Origin: Alkalicoccus halolimnae
GTDB lineage: Bacteria > Bacillota > Bacilli > Bacillales > Salisediminibacteriaceae
Length of the DNA: 64,000 nucleotides
NCBI RefSeq assembly: GCF_008014775.2
Contig: NZ_CP144914.1
Span: 2,294,001-2,358,000, forward strand
Direction of reading: 5' to 3'
A program made the translations under genes and the position numbers. Shown here one piece after another: positions 54,009-62,756 of this stretch. Under the pieces are notes generated by a model. That model saw only the letters and a program-made list of their open reading frames with translations, searched no databases and was not told where the DNA came from. The first letter of the stretch is position 1. The number at the start of each line of letters is the position of its first letter.

Positions 54009-55415
54009 TTAATAATCAAGAGCTCTGTAGAATACTGCAGCTGACTCCGCCCTCGTAGCTGAACCTTTTGGTTTAAAGGAACCGTCAGGGTATCCCATAA
54101 TCAAATCAGCGCCCACGGCCTTCGCTACTTCTTCCTCAGCCCAGGAACCGATTTTCTCTTTGTCACTGAAAGTAAGAGAAGCTTTGCTAAGCTCGCTTCC
54201 ACTCTGCCGTTCTTCAGCACGCACCATCATCGCTGCCATTTCTTCACGGGTAATGTCCTGGTTCGGACGGAAAACGAGGCTGCTTCCTGTATCATAACCG
54301 TTAATGATACCGGTGCTGGACGCTGCATCTACGTAAGGTTCATACCAGCTTCCTTCCTTCACATCCGCAAATGGTTCCTCTCCGGATGCAAACCTTTGTA
54401 AACCGTAAGCACGGGTGACCAACGTAGCAAATTCTGCCCTCGTCACTTTTCCACCTGGTACAAATGTAGTGGAGGTGCGGCCTTTAATAATTCCCGCCTG
54501 TGTGAGTTTGGCAATTTCATCTTCTGCCCAGTGATTAGTGATGTCTGTAAACGGATGAGCTTTAATGAACAAAATCTGGCCGACGCTTAAAATACTGGAA
54601 CTGCTCAAGTCGTTCAGCTCTCTCAATTTCGTTACAGTTGTGTTGTACTTTTGAGCAATGGAAGAGAGTGTGTCCCCCGGCTTTACAACATAAATGATCT
54701 CTGCAGGAGGCTCATTGTGAAGAGACAGAAGCTCTGCCATAGTGACAAATTCGTAGTCCAGTGCCTCCAGTTCCTGAATGATGTCAGGAAGTGCAACTGG
54801 AGTCCCGGCTGCTCCTTCTCCGGTGTGCATGAGCACAATGGAGCCCGGAACAATATTACTGACAACCTTATCGGTCATTTCGTTTTTTGGGGTCCCCTTC
54901 CAGTCCACCGTATCGATATTCCATTGAATGGTGTGCGTGTAACCGGCTTCCCCTGCCGCTTTAAGAACGGCAGAATTTGTATAGCCGTAAGGCGCCCGGA
55001 AAATCGGTTTTGTCGACTTGCCGGTCACCTGTTTTGCAAGGGCTTCCGTTCTGTCCAGTTCACTTTTCATCTGCGCAGCTGTTAATTTAGTGAAATCCGG
55101 GTGGGAATAAGAGTGATTTCCAAGCTGATGGCCCTGATCAGCTATTTTCTTGATATCTGCCGGGTGATCATTCAACCCGGTACCTGTTAAGAAGAAGGTT
55201 GCCTTCACATCATAATCGTCCAGGGTATTAAGAATGCTGTTGATATTTGCTCCATCTGCTCCGTCATCAAACGTGAGGGCTACAACTTTCTGGGTCGTGT
55301 TTGCTTTTGTAATAAATTGAGAGCTTGCAGCGTCTGCCGAGGTTGGATTGAAAGCGAAAACAGTAACAAACAGCAAAATAAGGCCCAAGACTAATTTAGC
55401 AGCTTTTTTTCCCAT
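54009..55415 (-). CDS. Secreted polysaccharide deacetylase with LysM and three SLH domains
   Basis: The 468-residue surface enzyme has a signal peptide (about 1-30, LVLGLILLFVTVFAF) and a NodB domain (about 40-220) with VALTFDDGADG, the metal-binding HSYSHPDF and IFRAPYGYTN. A LysM repeat (about 240-285, YVVKPGDTLSSIAQKYNTT) and three SLH repeats (DITNHWAEDEIAKL; GSWYEPYVDAASSTGII; GSWAEEEVAKAVGADL) bind it to the wall. It probably removes acetyl or formyl groups from peptidoglycan or another glycan. ATG at 55415 follows AAAGGGGTG; the upstream frame is not used. Confidence 0.94.
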   Translation of the reverse strand: MGKKAAKLVLGLILLFVTVFAFNPTSADAASSQFITKANTTQKVVALTFDDGADGANINSILNTLDDYDVKATFFLTGTGLNDHPADIKKIADQGHQLGNHSYSHPDFTKLTAAQMKSELDRTEALAKQVTGKSTKPIFRAPYGYTNSAVLKAAGEAGYTHTIQWNIDTVDWKGTPKNEMTDKVVSNIVPGSIVLMHTGEGAAGTPVALPDIIQELEALDYEFVTMAELLSLHNEPPAEIIYVVKPGDTLSSIAQKYNTTVTKLRELNDLSSSSILSVGQILFIKAHPFTDITNHWAEDEIAKLTQAGIIKGRTSTTFVPGGKVTRAEFATLVTRAYGLQRFASGEEPFADVKEGSWYEPYVDAASSTGIINGYDTGSSLVFRPNQDITREEMAAMMVRAEERQSGSELSKASLTFSDKEKIGSWAEEEVAKAVGADLIMGYPDGSFKPKGSATRAESAAVFYRALDY

Positions 55416-55760
55416 CTCCTTCACCCCTTTTGTATTTATGCTGACAATAATCAGCATATGTATAAAGAGATAGGATTATTTCTTTGTATAAATATGTATT
55501 CTCTGTACTTAATATTATACTCCTTTTTCGCGAAAATTTCTCATGAATTTTGCTTTATTCCACTATAGAGTACGGTTTCTGAAAATATAATAATCCCGGA
55601 CAAAAAATATCAGCCTTTTATTTTATGCATTTTCACCGAAAAAGCTGCTCTTCTTCCTATATGACCAGAACGTATAAAAGCAGGAAGAAAAGTTTTTAAT
55701 ACATACCTTTCTTCCTGATCATTTGTACCTATCCAAGTAAAATTTTTCAGAATCTCCGGC
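55416..55760. other. Intergenic region, no clear gene
   Basis: AT-rich, with the deacetylase promoter zone on the left. A minus-strand frame at 55610-55864 looks like a shadow that overlaps the OYE gene end and has no ribosome site. Confidence 0.35.
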
Positions 55761-56993
55761 CTAAACTCTCCTTTTCTGAAAAACTTCCCTTCCATTTTGT
55801 AAAAGAGTAAGCAGTAATGACAGAATCGGAGGAAAACCCGGCTTGACAGGTTTCCCCTTTCCAATTCTCGTCAGCTGCTGGCTGTACCAGGTGATTTCCA
55901 GTAATCCTTTATTATCAATAAAAGGCAGGCCTGTTTTAATAGGTTTGATAGTGAGGGTTTTTTCTTTGCCGGACAGCAAGTCGTTCGCAAATGCTGGATT
56001 AACAGCTGATGGCCGGGCAATCCCGATAAAATCTGTGGCACCTGCCTGCAGCGCTTCCTCCATCGTCGTTCTTGTTCTGAATCCGCCTGTTAAAACGATC
56101 GGTATGGTCGTTTCCCTTTTCAACTGTTCTGCATATTCCAGAAAGTAAGCTTCGCGTTTCAACGTAGAAGGTTTAACATCTTTTCCGAGAAGCACCGCTT
56201 TTTCGTACGTTCCTCCGGATATTTCTATAAGATCCACTCCAAGCCGTTCCAGTTCTTTTATGACGAATCGGGAATCTTCTTCTGAAAAACCGGCTTTCAT
56301 AAAATCGGAGCTGTTAATTTTTACTCCAACAAAAAATTCACCCCCTGTCTTTGAGCGGATCGCCTGGTAGATTTCAGATAAAAAACGAAAGCGGTTTTCG
56401 AGAGAACCTCCCCACTTGTCGGTTCTCTGATTATGCCTCGGGGATAGAAACTGACTTATTAGATAGCCGTGGGCTGCGTGAATCTGCACCCCGGTAAACC
56501 CTGCTCTTTCAGCAAGGGCGGCCGTTCCGGCAAATTCTCTGATAGTTTGTTCTATCTCTTCTTCTTCCAGCGCTCTTGCTTCCGGGAAGAATCTCTGCAG
56601 CTTAGGAGGGAACGGCACAGCGGAGGGAGCAACTGCTTCCGCAGAGACTCCTTTCAACACTTGCTTGCCGGGATGGTTCACCTGCATCCACAGGTGAGTG
56701 TCATTGGAAGTTCCGGCCTTTGCCCAGCGTTTAAACAGGTCAATGTGATCGTCATCTGCAAGGACGATGTTTCCAGGTTCCCCAAGTGCTTTATCGTTGA
56801 TCATCACATTCCCGGTAATTATCAGCCCCGTGCCCCCCCTGGCCCAGGCTTCATATAACCGTAAAATTTCTTTTGTCGGCAGATGATCTTTTGTGGCCAT
56901 CCCCTCACTCATCGCCGACTTTACAAGTCTGTTTTTTATCATGCCTTTGTTTTTAAAAGTAAACGGTTGTGCGAGTAACCGGTGCTCTTTCAT
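55761..56993 (-). CDS. NADH:flavin oxidoreductase (old yellow enzyme family)
   Basis: The 410-residue FMN enzyme has KNRLVKSAMSEGMATKD near the start, the active-site TGVQIHAAHGYLISQFLSPRHNQRTDKWGG (His-Asn proton-donor region, VQIHAAHGYL), GVKINSSDF and the phosphate-binding IVLTGGFRTRTTMEEAL. It reduces activated C=C bonds of unsaturated carbonyls. ATG at 56993 is nine bases after GAGGAG. The C terminus after about 375 (SLLLTLLQNGREVFQKRRV) is basic. It is a single gene. Confidence 0.93.
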   Translation of the reverse strand: MKEHRLLAQPFTFKNKGMIKNRLVKSAMSEGMATKDHLPTKEILRLYEAWARGGTGLIITGNVMINDKALGEPGNIVLADDDHIDLFKRWAKAGTSNDTHLWMQVNHPGKQVLKGVSAEAVAPSAVPFPPKLQRFFPEARALEEEEIEQTIREFAGTAALAERAGFTGVQIHAAHGYLISQFLSPRHNQRTDKWGGSLENRFRFLSEIYQAIRSKTGGEFFVGVKINSSDFMKAGFSEEDSRFVIKELERLGVDLIEISGGTYEKAVLLGKDVKPSTLKREAYFLEYAEQLKRETTIPIVLTGGFRTRTTMEEALQAGATDFIGIARPSAVNPAFANDLLSGKEKTLTIKPIKTGLPFIDNKGLLEITWYSQQLTRIGKGKPVKPGFPPILSLLLTLLQNGREVFQKRRV

Positions 56994-57212
56994 CTCATTT
57001 CTCTCCTCTTCCCATAAGTTCTGCCGAAACCAGCCCGCTGTTTTTCTTTACTTTACCAGAGGCAGACCGAAATCTACAGCGGAGTAGACTTTATGGATCC
57101 TTTCCGTATTATAAAGTCTTTAAATCACGTATGAATAAAGTATTTTATCTTTGATTTTGTGAGAATGAAATTACATATTTTATATGAGAAGAAAAGAAGC
57201 CGTTTCGTGAAA

Positions 57213-58292
57213 TCAACTTTTGCTCCGGTAACTGCTAACTGTGCTGGAGAAATGACCTGCGATTTCCTTTACTGCATCAGCTGCCTGAGGATAATAACCG
57301 AGCAGTTTGACAAATGCATGATGCATCCCTTTATATTCTATATGACGTACCGGAACTCCCGCCGCCAAAAGCTGAGCTGAAAAGTCCTCTCCCTGGATTC
57401 TCAGAAAATCAAATTCAGCGGTTATCATCGTCACAGCAGGTAATTCATGCTTTTCTTTACTCAAAAGAGGAGACACAAGCGGAAGAAGCACATCATCTAA
57501 ATTTTTTAAATACAGCGTCTGAATGAAGAAAAGAGATTCTCTCATTTGAAGCAGCTCCCTGCGGATGAGAGGTTCATCTTTAGACATGTCATAATGATCA
57601 ATTTTCCAGTTCTGCCTTGAAATATCCGATAAATCAACGAGCGGACATAAAAGACCGACGTAGCATATATTCCATTCTTCATCCTGGCTCAAATGATCCA
57701 CTCCAAGTGCAAGATTTCCCCCTACACTGTCCCCAACAAGACCGATAAGTTCAGGATTAATAGAAAGGGAGGCAGCCTCTTCGTAAACATACCGCACGCC
57801 TTCCAGACAGTCATCTAATCCCTGCCTGTAAGGAAATTCAGGAGCGAGCCTGTATTCTATTGCAACTACAACGGCTCCCGCTTTTTGAGCAAGCAGCCTG
57901 CAGGGATTCTCCATGACGTCCATTCCGCGTTCGAAAAAGCCTCCACCGTGAAAATAGACAAGTGCAGGTTTCACCTCCTCCGAGCGGTTGTATATTCTTA
58001 TTTTCAGCGTTCTTCCTGGAAGATGAATATGTTTTGTCTCTACCTCTCCTACTGTACTTAAATTTTTATTTTCAACGTCTTTTCCGCTGCGGATCGCTTC
58101 CAGATCTTCAATACCCCTTGGACGATGCGTCGATGGATCGACCGTCTGCAGATGTTCTTTTGCTTTTGCGTCCAGTCCTTTTGATTTTTCGAAAAATGGA
58201 ATGTTTTTGCTGATGATATCCAGCGGGCCTTTATTTAATAAGGTGACCGTATTTTCCAGCCTCTTTTCTCTTTGCTCGTATGTATAAAGCAT
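57213..58292 (-). CDS. Alpha/beta hydrolase (HSL-type esterase/lipase)
   Basis: The 359-residue enzyme has the oxyanion-hole motif YFHGGGFFERG and the nucleophile elbow LVGDSVGGNLALG (Ser), an acidic member in TAEFDFLRIQGE, and a histidine in KGMHHAFVKL. This is the hormone-sensitive-lipase/alpha-beta-fold-3 group, hydrolysing short esters. The N terminus (about 1-80) is an extra helical cap. ATG at 58292 has AAAGGGAG. Single gene. Confidence 0.9.
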   Translation of the reverse strand: MLYTYEQREKRLENTVTLLNKGPLDIISKNIPFFEKSKGLDAKAKEHLQTVDPSTHRPRGIEDLEAIRSGKDVENKNLSTVGEVETKHIHLPGRTLKIRIYNRSEEVKPALVYFHGGGFFERGMDVMENPCRLLAQKAGAVVVAIEYRLAPEFPYRQGLDDCLEGVRYVYEEAASLSINPELIGLVGDSVGGNLALGVDHLSQDEEWNICYVGLLCPLVDLSDISRQNWKIDHYDMSKDEPLIRRELLQMRESLFFIQTLYLKNLDDVLLPLVSPLLSKEKHELPAVTMITAEFDFLRIQGEDFSAQLLAAGVPVRHIEYKGMHHAFVKLLGYYPQAADAVKEIAGHFSSTVSSYRSKS

Positions 58293-58551
58293 ATGTTCTT
58301 CTCCCTTTCTGAAAATTGGAATAAGCATTGCAATAGCAGCCCTTTTTTAAGTCTTCAACTTAATAGACATCCTGGCTATTTATCCTATACCCCTTTCCCG
58401 AATGAAATAAATATCCGGATTTTTAATAATAGTAATAATCCGTTTAGTCGTTTGAAGTTCAGCGGCTGTTTGCGGGGGATCGTTTCAACCTTTTATTGAA
58501 TATATACAGAAAAGAGATTATACTGTATATAACTTCATATACTTCTACTGT

Positions 58552-58690
58552 AAAAGGGGAGTAGCTCTTACTGTATAGTCCGTCATGACGGGATAAAACC
58601 CCGGCTGTGCAGGCAATAATTCTATTGTCAGCAAGACCTTTACTTTAAAATGGACATCCGTCTGTTTTGAAGTGAGGGTCTTTTTTGTTT
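58552..58690 (+). promoter_or_regulatory. yybP-ykoY manganese riboswitch and terminator
   Basis: AAAAGGGGAGTAGCTCT at 58552 is the conserved P1 start. CCCGGCTGTGCAGGCAA and TCAGCAAGACCTTTACTTTA complete the aptamer (about 58600-58645). AAGACCTTT and AGGGTCTTTTTT (58633-58686) form the terminator. Mn2+ binding turns expression on in known cases. The TerC gene follows 50 bases on, as in ykoY. Confidence 0.9.
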
Positions 58691-58742
58691 TGTATCCTCT
58701 GCATCGGGTATTGAGAAATCGATGGTGAAGGAGATGAAAGGC

Positions 58743-59519
58743 GTGGAATGGAGCATAGTATTACAGTACGGCTGGATCCTGCTCGTTCTGGTGGTTCTGG
58801 AAGGTGTGCTTGCTGCCGATAACGCTATGGTTCTGGCTGTTATGGTAAAAAGACTCCCGGCGGATAAAAGAAAAAAAGCTTTATTTTACGGTCTTGCCGG
58901 CGCATTCGTGTTTCGTTTTGCTGCTCTGTTTGCGATCGCGCTGCTGATTACCATCTGGCAGATTCAAGCGGCCGGTGCCTTGTATTTATTAATTATTTCC
59001 CTTCATCATTTTTTGCGGAATAAGTTCAAAAATTATCCAGAAAAAATTAAAAACAGCGGGAGATCAATGAATGAAGCTGGTTTCTGGACGACTGTAATGA
59101 AAGTAGAAGTCGCAGACATTGCCTTTGCAGCAGACTCCCTCCTCGCAGCTGTCGCTCTTTCCGTCACGCTTCCGGATACTTCCATGCCTGCAGTAGGCGG
59201 TATGGATGGCGCCCAGTTTTTCACTGTTTTGACGGGGGGACTGATGGGAGTTATCCTGATGAGATTTGCGGCCGGATATTTTGTTAAACTGCTTTCCCGT
59301 AAGCCTGGATTGGAACATACCGCTTACGCTATCGTCGGTTGGGTTGGCGTGAAGCTGGCTGTCCATACTCTTGCCCATCCTGCTTTATCCTTCCTTCCTG
59401 AACATGCAGCTGAATCGACAGCCTGGAAATTGACCTTTTATACGATACTCGTCTTTCTTGCTGTTTCAGGCTGGTTTTTATCTGAAAACCGAAAAGAAGA
59501 CACCACTTCTGATAATTGA
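58743..59519 (+). CDS. TerC family membrane protein (YkoY/YceF-like Mn exporter)
   Basis: The 258-residue protein has seven hydrophobic segments and the acidic TerC motifs: LEGVLAADNAMVLA in helix 2 and VEVADIAFAADSLLAA in helix 5, the likely metal path. TerC proteins export Mn2+ or hand it to secreted enzymes, consistent with the Mn riboswitch upstream. Start: GTG at 58743, nine bases after AAGGAG, is my choice. ATGs at 58722 and 58734 are too close to or before the ribosome site. Confidence 0.92.
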   Translation: MEWSIVLQYGWILLVLVVLEGVLAADNAMVLAVMVKRLPADKRKKALFYGLAGAFVFRFAALFAIALLITIWQIQAAGALYLLIISLHHFLRNKFKNYPEKIKNSGRSMNEAGFWTTVMKVEVADIAFAADSLLAAVALSVTLPDTSMPAVGGMDGAQFFTVLTGGLMGVILMRFAAGYFVKLLSRKPGLEHTAYAIVGWVGVKLAVHTLAHPALSFLPEHAAESTAWKLTFYTILVFLAVSGWFLSENRKEDTTSDN

Positions 59520-59627
59520 TTTTCAAAGAAGAGGATATTGTACTTTACAATCAGGGTATAGCCGATTATAAGCCAATTAATACCCCTGTTGGATTTTGTG
59601 GAAGAATTAAAAGGAGGAAAAAGCATT

Positions 59628-59834
59628 ATGAAAATAGCGATGAACTTTACAGACGGAAGCAGAATTGTTCAGGACGACTTCGGACAAATTGAACTCTACA
59701 GGGAAAAAGATATGTTCTCAACGGTTCAGGAGTGGAAAGAAAAAGATACTCCAATTACGATTAAGAACATGGAGGGAGAAACGTTTAATAAATCTGGTAA
59801 AGATCTCGTTTCTTTTGAGATCATCCCAGAGTAA
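59628..59834 (+). CDS. Small hypothetical protein (68 aa)
   Basis: The product (MKIAMNFTDGSRIVQDDFGQ ... FEIIPE) looks like a small beta-rich acidic protein. AAGGAGG lies ten bases before the ATG at 59628. No family recognised. It follows the TerC gene by about 110 bases and could be in the same transcript; a hairpin follows at about 59882-59922. Confidence 0.65.
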   Translation: MKIAMNFTDGSRIVQDDFGQIELYREKDMFSTVQEWKEKDTPITIKNMEGETFNKSGKDLVSFEIIPE

Positions 59835-59881
59835 GGCAAATCATTAAGCGGAAACCCCCGCCTTCTTTTCCAATCGTCAAT

Positions 59882-59922
59882 GCAGGAGTAAGAGAGGTTC
59901 GGGGGAAAGCCCCGGACCTGCT
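59882..59922 (+). terminator. Hairpin after the 68-residue gene
   Basis: GCAGG..AGGTTCGGGG and CCCCGGACCTGC form a GC-rich stem with GAAA-like loop, followed by TTTAT. The T run is weak. Confidence 0.6.
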
Positions 59923-60074
59923 TTATAATTGGTCCGCTCCTATTATTTTTAAGGCGTTTTATTCACGTACGGGAGTTTTTAAGAGCTTTGTTTTCATCCG
60001 CCCGGGGTGTAGATGCTTTAACACAAGTCCCTGGTGTGTTCACTAAGCTTGTTTATTTGGGGAGGTGCTCAAGA

Positions 60075-60203
60075 ATGGAAGAACTCGTAGGTAACTGCCA
60101 CAGATGCGGATGCGAAATCTACTGTCTTGATGGTTTTTTTGAAGGTTTACAAAAAGATGACGAACTCTACTGTAATGCCTGTGAAGAAGAAGCAGAAAAG
60201 TAA
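60075..60203 (+). CDS. Very small zinc-ribbon protein (42 aa)
   Basis: MEELVGNCHRCGCEIYCLDG ... LYCNACEEEAEK: two CxxC knuckles (CHRC, CNAC) and two more cysteines, so a zinc ribbon is likely. GGGGAGGTG lies seven bases before the ATG at 60075; the longer frame upstream is ignored. Function unknown; such mini-ribbons often bind RNA or a protein partner. Confidence 0.75.
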   Translation: MEELVGNCHRCGCEIYCLDGFFEGLQKDDELYCNACEEEAEK

Positions 60204-60283
60204 TTGTTCAATTTTTGAAACCTAAAAAAACAAGCTCTATAAGAGCCTGTTAAATGATCCTCCATTCAGAACTCTATTTGTCT

Positions 60284-60595
60284 TTAAGCCTGATCCACAG
60301 TTGAAAAACGCTTTAAACCTTTTATATCGAGCTGTTCAAACGGCGGTCGTCCGCGCACCCAGAGATCGACACGGCGTACTTTTGTCTGAATTTTTTTATC
60401 GATAAATATCGAAATTCCGTCTTTCTCAATCTCATAGTAATTTTCTTTGTCTTCCGGGGTCTTCACTTCACATTCAAAATCAAATAAAACCTGTTTATTT
60501 CTAAAAGTCCAGGGCAGCAGAACGGGACTTATCGTAATAACTGCTCCGTGCTTTAATAACCAGCTTTTTGTGTGGGAATCAATGCGTACTCCCAT
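60284..60595 (-). CDS. Hypothetical protein, HesB-like pattern (103 aa)
   Basis: The protein reads DSHTKSWLLKHGAVITIS, TPEDKENYYEIEKDGISIFI, VDLWVRGRPPFEQLDIKGLK. The overall order, with KENYYEIEKDGISIFIDKKI, recalls the small HesB-like family NCBI calls CC/Se motif (seleno)proteins, but the CC/Se site is replaced (PVLLPWTFRNK). So it may be a degenerate relative. The match is my recollection, low certainty. ATG at 60595 follows GAGAGGAG. Confidence 0.55.
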   Translation of the reverse strand: MGVRIDSHTKSWLLKHGAVITISPVLLPWTFRNKQVLFDFECEVKTPEDKENYYEIEKDGISIFIDKKIQTKVRRVDLWVRGRPPFEQLDIKGLKRFSTVDQA

Positions 60596-60880
60596 ATGCA
60601 ATTTCTCCTCTCTAAAATAATGTTTATTATCGCATGCATCATTACTGCACCTAGTTTTATCATTCCCGCTGTAATAGCAGTTATAACCTAAAATAGCTAA
60701 TAAAACCAATTTTCAGAATAGTAAAATTATTTATGCATTTCTACTTTTTCTTTATATATGGTGACGTCGCCCCTTTAGTGTTACATAGGTTAAAGAATCC
60801 TGAAAAATCTCCATCGCCCACTAGTTCTGGAAAGCGAAATAGTTCCATTCAGGATGCTGACAAAGTCAGATTATTTTCAT
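60596..60880. other. AT-rich region, no gene seen
   Basis: Contains only short frames; the right edge is an arm B copy. Confidence 0.35.
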
Positions 60881-60985
60881 AAAAGCTGTGTTAAAGCTTG
60901 TTTTGATACATGTAGAAAACCCCGCTTCTCCTCTGCCGCGTAGAAGATTTTCAGGCAGGCTTCGCCTCTGTGGGATTTTCCACCC
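60881..60985 (+). repeat. Dispersed repeat, copy 11 (arm B)
   Basis: Starts AAAAGCTGTGTTAAAGC, then TTTTGATACATGTAGAAAAC, CCCGCTTCTCCTC and TGCCGCGTAGAAG. It is the clearest single arm B and a reference for the IS110 insertion point. Confidence 0.8.
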
Positions 60986-61204
60986 ATGTTCTTACACGTA
61001 CCTGTTTCCACTTCATTTTTTCTTCACGAAAAGAGAAAGACTTCTGCTATTCATGTAAAGGGTTCAGTTTTGAAGTGCAAAATTAAAATTAGAAGGGCAA
61101 TTAACAAGCTAAATAGCTCATGGTTTAGCTTGTTTCCTACGGCAGTGATTTTTTATACAAAAAACGCCACTAAAAGCGGTGTCATTTATCCGTTGTTAAT
61201 ATTT

Positions 61205-61558
61205 AATTTTCTGATTGTCCTTCCCAAGTAATTTCAAATTCTATTTCCTCGTCCTCTTGAATCACGGCACAGCCTCCACAATCACCACGTCCAAGCTCCG
61301 CTTCCTCATTAAGCAAATCTTTCCTTCGGTATGTCCTGAATTATAATCTATCGTTTCGGGAGCTTGTTCTTCACCAGTATATTCAATAGTTCCAGTATTT
61401 GTTTCCATATCACCATTAGAAATATCTGCTTCATAACTAACACCCCAATTCCCACTATTTCCTGAAGAGTTAGCACTGTCTCCGTTTCCAAAATCAGCCA
61501 AGATAAATTCAAATACGAGTAACCCAATCATTTTCTTCACAAATATTCCTACAATCAT
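61205..61558 (-). pseudogene. Broken lipoprotein gene (lost lipobox cysteine, frameshift)
   Basis: The first half (MIGLLVFEFILADFGNGDSA then NSGNWGVSYEADISNGD, EYTGEEQAPETIDYN) looks like a secreted lipoprotein whose lipobox reads LADF instead of LAGC, so the lipid cysteine is gone. After HTEGK the frame is off; the true continuation is in another frame as DLLNEEAELGRGDCGGCAVI and DEEIEFEITWEGQ, ending at about 61205. A deletion or frameshift joins the two. Both halves look like one family with a CxxC near the end. I call it a pseudogene. Confidence 0.6.
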
Positions 61559-61650
61559 AGTTTTAAACTCATCATAATGGCTTCATCAACTGTCACTGCC
61601 CGTTTTTTAAAGTAAAAATATTCACAATCTATTCTTAAAATTCTTCCGTA

Positions 61651-61785
61651 TTACTTATCCATTAATTTTCCAAAAATTAAACCTAATAAGACATTCGTTA
61701 TCAATAAAGATGAATTTCCAGAAAACGCAACAGTAAAAATACCCGCTATTATTCCATACGATAAAGCATTAGCATTATACTTCAT
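61651..61785 (-). CDS. 44-residue membrane peptide
   Basis: MKYNANALSYGIIAGIFTVA ... NVLLGLIFGKLMDK. Two hydrophobic segments. GGTGAG lies eight bases before the ATG at 61785. No family recognised. Confidence 0.5.
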   Translation of the reverse strand: MKYNANALSYGIIAGIFTVAFSGNSSLLITNVLLGLIFGKLMDK

Positions 61786-61882
61786 TAAGAATTCTCACCA
61801 CTTCCTCACTTTTCGAGTTTCAATAATCATAAATTATTGTTTTGTTAATCTCTCGTATTAGATGAATGAATAAGAAGTATGA

Positions 61883-62035
61883 TTATATGAATTTAGATAA
61901 TCTGAGTGTATCATACATTCCGACAATTGGAATTAAATTTCCTTTTATGATGATACCCTTCATGGGGACTTCATTTCGTTTAGGATGAACATTGCATACC
62001 GCTTGAAACCAGGAAGGTAATTGTTCAAATTTCAT
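61883..62035 (-). CDS. Possible 50-residue protein
   Basis: MKFEQLPSWFQAVCNVHPKR ... LIPIVGMYDTLRLSKFI. It reads well, but a ribosome site is weak (AAGGG 20 bases upstream). It could be a real small gene or a remnant. Confidence 0.4.
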   Translation of the reverse strand: MKFEQLPSWFQAVCNVHPKRNEVPMKGIIIKGNLIPIVGMYDTLRLSKFI

Positions 62036-62070
62036 GATGAAAAACCAATTCCCTTTATTGAATTTTAAAT

Positions 62071-62646
62071 AAAAGCTATGTCAATATCTTATGTTGATAA
62101 ATATAGGAAACTTCGCTTCAACTGACCTGCCGTGGAGGAGCTTTCAATCTCCTTCTTACCCGGGCAAGTTTCCGCTTCGTTTTCTTCACAGAAAGAGAAG
62201 TTCTTCTGTTTTTCATTCCGTAAAGCCAGTGCCAAGGCGATTTTTCAAGGCGCCTGTGGAAAAAGAAAGCGGGACGATCCTCCCGGACGCAAGGGAAGCC
62301 GCAGGCACTCCAAAAACAACACGGAGCTTGAACAGAGACACTCATGCAAGAGCCTTATACCATGATGAATGAAAATGGCTTTCTACAGGGCTGGAACTCT
62401 CTATCTAAACAGGGCAGCGAAGGATGTTCAAAAGGGAACTTCTTTGTTTAGAAGGAGATGCTGCTCCGTATTTTTCCGTGAGCTGCAGGGCACATGGGGC
62501 GACTCCAGGGCGATGAAGGACGAGCTGAAGATCCACCCCCGACCGCAGGGAGGAAGGGATTAGCTGAGGCCGGCCCGCCCGGAAAGCGTCCCCATGGAAA
62601 CGAAAGCGCACGTTCATCGCTTCAATACTTTATTATCAAGGTAGCT
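62071..62646 (-). repeat. Dispersed repeat, copy 12: full-length 576-bp form
   Basis: Arm B (AAAAGCTATGTCAATATC, GTTGATAAATATAGGAAAC, CTTCGCTTCAAC, CCGTGGAGGAGC) occupies 62071-62150. Module B (CCAGTGCCAAGGCGATTTTT ... AACAACACGGAGCTTGAACAG) is about 62226-62338. Module M (CATGATGAATGAAAATGGCT, GGATGTTCAAAAGG) is about 62340-62460. Arm A (GCACATGGGGCGACTCC ... AAGCGTCCCCATGGAAACG ... ATTATCAAGGTAGC) is about 62480-62646. No terminal inverted repeats and no coding gene. Confidence 0.85.
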
Positions 62647-62660
62647 ATAAACATAAAAAT

Positions 62661-62696
62661 GCGGCATGACAATTTTCTGTCATGCCGCTTCAAGGG
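62661..62696 (-). terminator. Terminator of the repeat wall-protein gene
   Basis: GCGGCATGACA and TGTCATGCCGC form a perfect stem; the minus-strand side is followed by ATTTTT. Confidence 0.9.
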
Positions 62697-62756
62697 GATT
62701 TAGCCTGCTTTCAATTTTCATTTAACTGATTCGTAAATCAGGAACTGTTCCCAATG

